In this document: in pieces, positions 1 through 4,318 of the stretch | Numbering within the stretch: position 1 is the stretch's first letter | How the letters are laid out: each line of letters opens with the position of its first letter | Assembly: GCA_023300065.1 (NCBI GenBank) | Contig: JALZWJ010000151.1 | Location: forward strand, 1 to 5,494 | DNA length: 5,494 bases | Direction: 5' to 3' | Source of the DNA: Akkermansiaceae bacterium | Lineage (GTDB): Bacteria > Verrucomicrobiota > Verrucomicrobiia > Verrucomicrobiales > Akkermansiaceae | Made by a program: the position numbers and the translations under genes | Notes under the pieces: model-generated | Told to the model about the DNA's origin: nothing | The model's input: the letters and a program-made list of their open reading frames with translations, nothing else | Database searches by the model: none

Positions 1-357
1 GGCCAAGATGGAGGATCGCTGCCCCACAGAACAATAAAATACCACCGACTTGCCTTTCGCCTATTCACGATATTGACTTAAGAAATCATCGGCTGAAATT
101 TTTGGCGAGACAAAGATAGCCTCTGCCATATGGCTCACACCAAACTCATCGGGCTCGCGAATATCAAAAACAATGACCTCATCTTTTGGCAATTCTTGTA
201 AGTCTTGGATCGAGATATGTTTGACGTTTGGAAAGTCTTGAATGATCTTTTGATGCTTCGCACTCAGCGCCGAGTTTTCTTTTGCCATAACCGCGTTAGA
301 GGTCGTCATAAATATCACGGCCCCTGTAATACTTAGGAATTTGAAAAGGGGTTTCAT
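1..357 (-). pseudogene. rhodanese-like protein with signal peptide, interrupted by in-frame TAG, partial at window edge
   Basis: The ATG at 357-355 opens a 98-residue frame that stops at TAG (63-61). Residues 1-25 form a signal peptide: Lys near the start, a hydrophobic core, then an Ala-X-Ala-like end (AVMAKE), so the product would be exported. The rest is the first half of a rhodanese fold, with VIVFDIREPDEF and the SHMAEAI strand typical of the family. Past the TAG the same frame stays open to position 1 and encodes AKGKSVVFYCSVGQRSSILA, which is the rhodanese active-site loop with its catalytic Cys (codon 33-31). The stop therefore removes the sulfur-accepting residue. CAG to TAG is the simplest change, giving a REQAKGK stretch. 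TAG acts as a real stop elsewhere here (thiS, and the frame ending at 366), so reassignment is unlikely. A nonsense mutation or a base-call error fits best. The gene overlaps the upstream gene's end through its ribosome binding site, which suggests an operon. Confidence 0.85.
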
Positions 358-362
358 AAAGT

Positions 363-367
363 CTCCT
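363..367 (-). promoter_or_regulatory. ribosome binding site of the rhodanese-like gene, overlapping the upstream stop codon
   Basis: On the minus strand the stop codon of the upstream frame and this site run together as TAGGAG, followed by ACTTT and the ATG at 357. AGGAG lies 5 nt before the start, a good Shine-Dalgarno placement. It supports the start choice and implies translational coupling of the methyltransferase-like gene with the rhodanese. No other start in this window has such a clear site, in keeping with the different origin of the left end. Confidence 0.75.
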
Positions 368-593
368 AGATCCAGCGCCGAACGCGGTTTTTATAGGTGT
401 CATAGTCTTGCCCGAATATTTGGCTTAATTGTTTTTCTTCAGGCATGATTTGCAGCCAATTTATGCAGGTTACAAAGGCGGCAAGGACGGCTAGATTGAC
501 GGGATTGCCTAGGATGATCGCCCATCCTGATAAGAGTATGAGAACGCCTAGATACATAGGGTTACGGCTAAACTTATATAGTCCGCTTGTCAC
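366..593 (-). pseudogene. isoprenylcysteine carboxyl methyltransferase-like C-terminal fragment
   Basis: These last 75 residues of the fused frame match the C-terminal half of small bacterial ICMT/PEMT-like integral membrane methyltransferases. The sequence shows SGLYKFSRNPMYLG, the conserved loop before a membrane segment. Next come two hydrophobic stretches (VLILLSGWAIILG and NLAVLAAFVTCINWL), then PEEKQL, FGQDYDTYKNRV and the typical end RWI. The Glu pair and the Arg-Asn-Pro loop belong to the S-adenosylmethionine site in this family. Whole proteins are about 150-200 residues and begin with two more membrane segments, which are absent. The substrate of bacterial members is generally unknown. 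The segment shares its low GC with the rhodanese next to it and overlaps that gene's ribosome binding site. Confidence 0.8.
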
Positions 594-1553
594 AAGCGCC
601 GAGGCATTCTCAGGGTTCGGTGATTCGACCGTCGGGAAACGGCCATCTCCCCCATCCTGTTCAGGAACGGTGATGACTTCAAATCCCAGCTCGCGGAGCA
701 TCGGCACGATGATGATGCCACCGGTGCCGTGGAGGTTGGTGTAGACGACTTTTGCTTTACGTCCTTCGAGAAGATCTGGTCGCAGTAAAGTGGTGCGGAG
801 CTTATCCATGTAGATCCGGTCCATCTCCTCGCCAAGAATCGTGAGGGTGCCTTGCTCAGATGCAGGGAGGGCCACGTAGTCCTCACGATCGAGGGCATTA
901 ACTTCAGTGATCACGCCGGTGGCGTGGGGCTCTACGAGCTGGCCACCATCATCGATGTAGGCCTTGAAACCATTGTCATGAGCCGGGTTATGACTCGCGG
1001 TGAGGCAAACCCCGGAGGTGGCGCGGAGGTGACGAATCGCGAAGGAGATCTGCGGTGTGGCGCGCTCCGCCTCGAAGAGATAGGCATCACAACCAAGGTC
1101 GGTGCAAACCTTGGCGCAGGTCTCGGCGAAGTCGCGCGAGAAGTGGCGAGTGTCGTGCCCAATCACGAGCGATGGACGGCCTTCTCCCTGAAAGCTCTGG
1201 CGAGCGTAGGTCACGAGACCAATCATGGCTCGTTTGAGATTAAAAAAGTTCATGGACGCCGTGCCCACGCAGGGATGCTCAGGCCGACCAAGTGGCCCAC
1301 CCGCGCCTTGCTCAGCCGCAGTCACGACCTTTCCGACGGTGCGACCACGGAGACCACCGGTGCCGAAGGCCATCGTTTTGAAGAAACGGTCATCGATCTC
1401 TTGCCACTCACGCGCCTTGATGAGCTCGGTAATGGCAGCGGCTCCGACCGGCGAGGAGGTGCCTTGTAAGTAGAGTTCGATATTCACACAGGCCTCGGTG
1501 GAGACATCGCCGTTTTGCACAGCTGCATCTAAAAGGGATTTCCATTCGCTCAT
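366..1553 (-). CDS. chimeric frame: phosphohexomutase N-terminus fused to isoprenylcysteine methyltransferase-like C-terminus
   Basis: From ATG 1553 this frame encodes 395 residues. Residues 1-320 are the N-terminal part of an alpha-D-phosphohexomutase (phosphoglucomutase type). Residues 321-395 are the membrane C-terminus of an ICMT/PEMT-like methyltransferase. No natural family that I know combines these. The mutase part lacks its metal-binding DxDxDR loop and sugar-binding domains, and the methyltransferase part lacks its first membrane segments, so neither activity is expected. ATG 1553 (MSEWKSLLDAA) is preferred to an upstream TTG at 1592 because residues encoded before it are basic and unlike the family. 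No clear Shine-Dalgarno is seen for either start. The gene is divergent from the rRNA methyltransferase gene and upstream of the rhodanese. The frame is intact, so a protein could be made, but it looks like a rearrangement product or an assembly chimera. Confidence 0.8.
   Translation of the reverse strand: MSEWKSLLDAAVQNGDVSTEACVNIELYLQGTSSPVGAAAITELIKAREWQEIDDRFFKTMAFGTGGLRGRTVGKVVTAAEQGAGGPLGRPEHPCVGTASMNFFNLKRAMIGLVTYARQSFQGEGRPSLVIGHDTRHFSRDFAETCAKVCTDLGCDAYLFEAERATPQISFAIRHLRATSGVCLTASHNPAHDNGFKAYIDDGGQLVEPHATGVITEVNALDREDYVALPASEQGTLTILGEEMDRIYMDKLRTTLLRPDLLEGRKAKVVYTNLHGTGGIIIVPMLRELGFEVITVPEQDGGDGRFPTVESPNPENASALVTSGLYKFSRNPMYLGVLILLSGWAIILGNPVNLAVLAAFVTCINWLQIMPEEKQLSQIFGQDYDTYKNRVRRWI
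588..602. other. fusion junction between two unrelated gene fragments
   Basis: On the minus strand the mutase reads to PNPENASAL, where family members continue with helix residues of the second domain. From VTSGLY onward the protein is ICMT-like. The change falls at the Leu/Val codons at 596-591, with an uncertainty of a few codons because LVTSG also fits ICMT-like proteins. GC content changes at the same place. No insertion-sequence end, direct repeat or tRNA is visible around it. Confidence 0.75.
594..1553 (-). pseudogene. phosphoglucomutase/phosphomannomutase-family N-terminal fragment
   Basis: This part of the fused frame is a bacterial phosphohexomutase, which interconverts hexose 1- and 6-phosphates in the cytoplasm. 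Visible family marks, numbered from ATG 1553: the N-terminal FGTGGLRG (63-70), the VIGHDTRHFS region (about 130-140), and the catalytic phosphoserine loop LTASHNP with Ser187, followed by DNGFKAYIDDGGQ. The second domain reaches GGDGRFPTVESPNPENASAL and stops. In full-length members (about 550-600 residues) this is followed shortly by the DxDxDR metal loop, then the GEES-type sugar-binding loop and the C-terminal phosphate-binding domain. All of these are missing, so roughly 45% of the enzyme is lost. Which hexose phosphate it used cannot be told from this part. Confidence 0.85.
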
Positions 1554-1584
1554 TTCGAAGACGATGTTAAAACGGCGGCGCGCA

Positions 1585-2481
1585 ATGTCCAACCCTCGCC
1601 TTCAAGAAATCGTCATTAAATCGCTCCAGCAGCGAAAAGAGCTCCAAGCGAGCGATACCGACCTCATCCGCCTCATCGATGGAGGCGGAGATGAGCTGCG
1701 AGGTAGCATCTTAGAGAGCTACGGCGAGGGGTGGATGGTGTCGACCTCCGGTGCGGCACTGAGTAAAGAAGTGCGCGATCTTTTGTCAGAGTATGGAAAA
1801 CCGCTCTACTGGAAGCGGCTGGACCAGCACCAAAAGGAATCCCCCGTCCATATCAGCGGGCCGAAGATGCCGGAATATTTTACGGGAACTGAAAACGGGC
1901 TAAAATGCCGCCTTTCTTTTGAGTCGGGATATTCACAAGGAATCTTCATTGACCAGCGCGATAACCGCGCCGCACTCCGCGCCATGGTGAAGCCGGGGCA
2001 GACGGTCTTAAACACCTTTTCCTACACTGGATTTTTCTCGGTGGCGGCAGCGGCGGCAGGTGCCGTGACCTCAACCTTAGATCTCTCGCAGGTTTACCTC
2101 GATTGGGCGCGCGAGAACTTCCGCCTGAATGGAATGGAGCCCGATGATCATTACTTTTGTAAGGGCGATACTTTTCACTGGCTCCGGCGCTTCGCGAAGC
2201 AGGGCCGGAAGTTTGACTACATCGTGCTGGATCCCCCGACCTTCTCGCGGGATGACAAGGGGAAGGTCTTCCGGGTCGAGAAAGATTACGGGACTCTTTT
2301 CCAGCTCGCGGCGAGCTGCCTGGAGCCAGGTGGGCGGATTCTGGCCTGCACGAACTTCCGTGGAATGAGCACGCCAGAATTCATGAGCCAGTTACGGGGA
2401 GCTGATCTGAAATCGGTCGATATGCCGAGCGACTTTACGGATGCGCCCTACCTGAAATCGATCTGGGCCAAGTTCCCTTAA
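1585..2481 (+). CDS. RlmK-like class I SAM-dependent 23S rRNA methyltransferase
   Basis: A 298-residue cytoplasmic methyltransferase. Residues 20-60 (DTDLIRLIDGGGDELRG) form the small domain found before the catalytic domain in COG1092-type rRNA methyltransferases. The catalytic Rossmann domain has motif I NTFSYTG (143-149), the acidic LDLS (165-168) that binds the S-adenosylmethionine ribose, YLDWARENFRLNG (171-183), and motif IV DPPTFS (216-221). From recall, DPPTFS, the following VEKDY and the TNFRG strand (256-260) resemble the C-terminal RlmK half of E. coli RlmL, which makes m7G2069. RlmI, which makes m5C1962, has DPPKF and a catalytic FSCS instead. No PUA domain precedes it, and the RlmL half is absent. 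The ATG at 1585 fits the domain start. An in-frame ATG at 1564 and open frame back to 1498 exist, but these would lie inside the divergent gene. Target base is inferred. Confidence 0.85.
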   Translation: MSNPRLQEIVIKSLQQRKELQASDTDLIRLIDGGGDELRGSILESYGEGWMVSTSGAALSKEVRDLLSEYGKPLYWKRLDQHQKESPVHISGPKMPEYFTGTENGLKCRLSFESGYSQGIFIDQRDNRAALRAMVKPGQTVLNTFSYTGFFSVAAAAAGAVTSTLDLSQVYLDWARENFRLNGMEPDDHYFCKGDTFHWLRRFAKQGRKFDYIVLDPPTFSRDDKGKVFRVEKDYGTLFQLAASCLEPGGRILACTNFRGMSTPEFMSQLRGADLKSVDMPSDFTDAPYLKSIWAKFP

Positions 2482-2502
2482 TAGACCGGGGCCGCGGCCA
2501 AG

Positions 2503-2535
2503 AAAAAAACCGCACTCCGAAGAGCGCGGCTTTTT
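2503..2535 (-). terminator. intrinsic terminator between convergent genes, strongest on the minus strand
   Basis: Read on the minus strand, the arms CCGCGCTC and GAGTGCGG enclose a TTCG loop and are followed by seven T. The arms pair fully if one G-U is allowed, and the loop is the very stable cUUCGg tetraloop. It starts 22 nt after the bactofilin stop codon. On the plus strand the same bases give GAGCGCGG C TTTTT with one A-C mismatch and a CGAA loop, so it may also stop transcripts of the rRNA methyltransferase gene that ends at 2481. Confidence 0.85.
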
Positions 2536-2557
2536 AAGAAAATTAGAACGGCAGGAC

Positions 2558-2878
2558 TTAGCCTCCGATTTGGGTGCTGCCCTGGAGGGTCGCGCCCTCT
2601 TCCATGCTGAGAGTCTTGGTTTTGATGTCACCCTTCAGAAATGACTTCTCCTTCAGCTCGCAACGATCGGAGGAGATGGTGCCCTCGACCTTGCCGTAAA
2701 GCTTTACTTCACCGGCTTTCACATCGCCCTTGATGTTGGCGTTCTCCGCGATGGTGACCTTTCCCTTCTCAGAGATGATCTCGCCGTCGATCTTTCCATC
2801 GATGATCATGTCATTGGAAAACTTGATGGATCCGTTGATTTCGATCCCTTGAGTCAGAACGTTGGTTGCGTTAGCCAT
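2558..2878 (-). CDS. bactofilin-family polymerising cytoskeletal protein
   Basis: A 106-residue protein of the bactofilin (DUF583) family. It is built almost wholly of short beta-helix turns with spaced Gly and Ile/Val: IEINGSIKF, MIIDGKIDGEI, KVTIAENANIKGDV, EVKLYGKVEGTI, FLKGDIKTKTLSMEEGA. Bactofilins self-assemble into filaments without nucleotide, usually at the inner face of the cytoplasmic membrane, and are linked to cell shape, stalks or cell-wall enzyme placement. The protein has only short tails around the core, so it lacks the long disordered ends of many members. ATG 2878 (MANATNV) is chosen because residues coded by the longer open frame up to 3058 lie in the divergent thiH region and do not resemble the family. 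No peptidase or other shape gene adjoins it, so its specific job cannot be read from context. A good terminator follows. Confidence 0.88.
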   Translation of the reverse strand: MANATNVLTQGIEINGSIKFSNDMIIDGKIDGEIISEKGKVTIAENANIKGDVKAGEVKLYGKVEGTISSDRCELKEKSFLKGDIKTKTLSMEEGATLQGSTQIGG

Positions 2879-2891
2879 AATGTTGTTCGCG

Positions 2892-2920
2892 ATTTCAACA
2901 GTTTCTAGATGGACTGGCAA
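2892..2920 (-). promoter_or_regulatory. candidate sigma70-like promoter of the bactofilin gene
   Basis: The minus strand has TTGCCA (2920-2915), a 17-nt spacer and TGAAAT (2897-2892). The first box matches the TTGACA consensus at five of six bases and the second matches TATAAT at four of six. It would give a very short leader before ATG 2878. Such matches arise by chance, so this is tentative. Confidence 0.3.
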
Positions 2921-2921
2921 T

Positions 2922-2953
2922 GCCCTTTTTGGGAAAGCTTTTGACAAAAGGGC
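2922..2953. repeat. inverted repeat in the divergent bactofilin/thiH intergenic region
   Basis: GCCCTTTT (2922-2929) and AAAAGGGC (2946-2953) are perfect 8-bp arms around a 16-bp centre that itself holds AAAGCTTT. The repeat lies just upstream of the candidate bactofilin promoter and ahead of thiH, so it could be an operator. A TTGACA (2941-2946) touches the right arm, but no good -10 box follows on the plus strand. A few such repeats are expected by chance in a window of this size. Confidence 0.35.
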
Positions 2954-2975
2954 GCGCACAGTGGACTTCTGCGGG

Positions 2976-4112
2976 GTGAGTTTTGCCACCCAATTCGATT
3001 CGCTCATGAAGGATCCCACTCCTCTCATGCGCCGATTCCGAAAATTGCTCGAAGACAAGACAGACGGAGAGTTGGAATCGATGGCTGGCCAAAGTCAGGC
3101 GATCACGCAGCGACACTTTGGAAAAACGATGCGGATCTTCGCTCCCATTTACCTTTCAAACGAATGCGTGAACAACTGCCAATACTGTGGTTTTTCACGC
3201 GATAACCCGATTTTACGCACCACCTTGACCGTCCCGCAGGTGGTGGCCGAGGCTAAATTCCTCTACGATCAGGGGTTCCGAAACATCCTCCTCGTGGCGG
3301 GTGAGCACCCTAAATTCGTCTCCGACGGGTATCTTCAAAAATGCATCGATGCGCTGAAACAACTCATGCCGACCATCGGCATCGAGGTCGGCCCGATGGA
3401 GGACGACCAATACGGGGAATTAGTAGACCATGGGGCGGAGGGCCTCATCGTCTACCAAGAAACCTACAATCAGGAAGCCTACGAAATCCTGCACACTGCC
3501 GGACCTAAAAAGAAATTCCACTGGCGCCTCGACTGCCCCGAACGCGCCTACTCGGGCGGATTCAGACGGATTGGGATCGGGGCCCTCTTTGGCCTTTCTG
3601 ACTGGCGGCATGAGGCGATCTCGCTCGCAACTCACCTCGACTACTTGATGAAGCACTGCTGGAAGGCCAGCTTCTCCATCGCCTTCCCCCGCATGCGTCC
3701 ACACGCCGGGAATTATCAATACACACCCGATCCGGCACTCTCACTGAATGATCGGAATTTGGTGCACTTGATCACCGCCTTCCGAATCTGCTTCCCGCAA
3801 GTCAGCATCGTACTTTCGACTCGTGAGCCAGCGGAACTCCGCGACTCACTCTTTGGTCTCGGCGTTACTCATATTTCAGCGGGCTCTCAAACCGACCCCG
3901 GTGGCTACACCGGAGTTGGCACTGAAGACCTGCACCTCACCGTGAAGGGCCGCCGAGTGGAACTGGAAGATGATGCTGCCTGCGACCGAGCGACGGGGCA
4001 ATTTGAAATCGACGATAAGCGCTCGGTCGGAGAGATCGCGCAGCTTCTCCAAACCCAAGGGTTCGACCCCGTCTGGAAAGACTGGGACCCAGCCATCCTC
4101 GCAAATTCATGA
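2976..4112 (+). CDS. thiH: 2-iminoacetate synthase ThiH (radical SAM, thiazole synthesis)
   Basis: ThiH cleaves tyrosine with a 5'-deoxyadenosyl radical to give dehydroglycine (2-iminoacetate) and p-cresol. Dehydroglycine feeds the thiazole synthase ThiG in thiamine synthesis. The sequence shows the radical-SAM 4Fe-4S motif as CVNNCQYCGFS (Cys64, 68, 71 from the start used here), preceded by FAPIYLSNE. It also has LLVAGEHP, the YQETYN stretch, FHWRLDCPERA, IGIGALFGLSDWR, SFPRMRP-like FPRMRPHAG, QTDPGGYTG and a C-terminal VWKDWD, all typical of ThiH. The start is uncertain. GTG 2976 gives 378 residues, close to the family length, and keeps a SFATQF N-terminus; ATG 3006 gives 368. Neither has a clear Shine-Dalgarno. 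No TPP riboswitch core is seen upstream. ThiH is the oxygen-sensitive alternative to glycine oxidase ThiO, so low-oxygen growth is possible. The gene overlaps thiS by four bases. Confidence 0.93.
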   Translation: MSFATQFDSLMKDPTPLMRRFRKLLEDKTDGELESMAGQSQAITQRHFGKTMRIFAPIYLSNECVNNCQYCGFSRDNPILRTTLTVPQVVAEAKFLYDQGFRNILLVAGEHPKFVSDGYLQKCIDALKQLMPTIGIEVGPMEDDQYGELVDHGAEGLIVYQETYNQEAYEILHTAGPKKKFHWRLDCPERAYSGGFRRIGIGALFGLSDWRHEAISLATHLDYLMKHCWKASFSIAFPRMRPHAGNYQYTPDPALSLNDRNLVHLITAFRICFPQVSIVLSTREPAELRDSLFGLGVTHISAGSQTDPGGYTGVGTEDLHLTVKGRRVELEDDAACDRATGQFEIDDKRSVGEIAQLLQTQGFDPVWKDWDPAILANS

Positions 4113-4309
4113 CACTTACCATCAATGGCACAAACCGCGATTGCGCGGAGGACTTGACCTTAACCGCCCTGCTCAAAGAGCTGGGACTGGGAGGAAAACC
4201 GGTGGTGATCGAGCTAAACCGCGAGGCGCTCGCGCCCTCAGAATTTGAGGCACGCCAGCTCGCAGACGGTGATCAATTAGAGATCATCACCATCGCGGCG
4301 GGAGGTTAG
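4109..4309 (+). CDS. thiS: sulfur carrier protein ThiS
   Basis: A 66-residue ubiquitin-like beta-grasp protein, the usual ThiS length. It ends in IAAGG; the terminal Gly-Gly is adenylated by ThiF and converted to a thiocarboxylate that gives sulfur to the thiazole ring on ThiG. The opening MTLTINGTNRD, the helix LTALLKELGL, the VVIELNREALAPSEF strand and the DGDQLEIIT turn all fit ThiS and not MoaD, which is longer and has a different core. Its ATG overlaps the thiH stop as ATGA, so the two are co-translated. The frame ends in TAG directly after the required Gly-Gly, which shows TAG is a normal stop in this genome. No thiG, thiF or thiE follows; the next gene is convergent 9 bp away. Confidence 0.93.
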   Translation: MTLTINGTNRDCAEDLTLTALLKELGLGGKPVVIELNREALAPSEFEARQLADGDQLEIITIAAGG

Positions 4310-4318
4310 AGAGCGAGT

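Noticed and set aside
1..63. TAG read as an amino acid (recoded codon)
   Set aside because: thiS ends in TAG directly after its essential Gly-Gly, and the ICMT-like frame ends in TAG after its usual RWI, so TAG behaves as a normal stop here.
588..602. Transposon or integron-mediated join at the fusion point
   Set aside because: I found no terminal inverted repeats, target duplication, transposase fragment or tRNA end in the surrounding bases.
852..1469. A 205-codon plus-strand open frame inside the mutase fragment
   Set aside because: It is antisense to a clear phosphohexomutase with family motifs, and its translation shows no recognisable domain. High GC favours such shadow frames.
2490..2499. 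Palindrome GGCCGCGGCC after the rRNA methyltransferase gene
   Set aside because: There is no loop or T-tract, so it is not a terminator; a 10-bp GC palindrome in GC-rich spacer DNA needs no special explanation.
2862..2975. Longer N-terminus for thiH starting at ATG 2862
   Set aside because: The extra 38 residues overlap the start of the divergent bactofilin gene and exceed the normal ThiH length; they do not look like the family's N-terminus.
2961..3005. TPP riboswitch ahead of thiH
   Set aside because: A CTGCGGGGTGAG stretch and a small GGGTG/CACCC hairpin are present, but the CTGAGA core and the second conserved THI-box arm are missing and the space is too short.
2879..3058. Longer N-terminus for the bactofilin
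   Set aside because: The added 60 residues lie across the divergent regulatory region and the thiH start and lack bactofilin repeat character.
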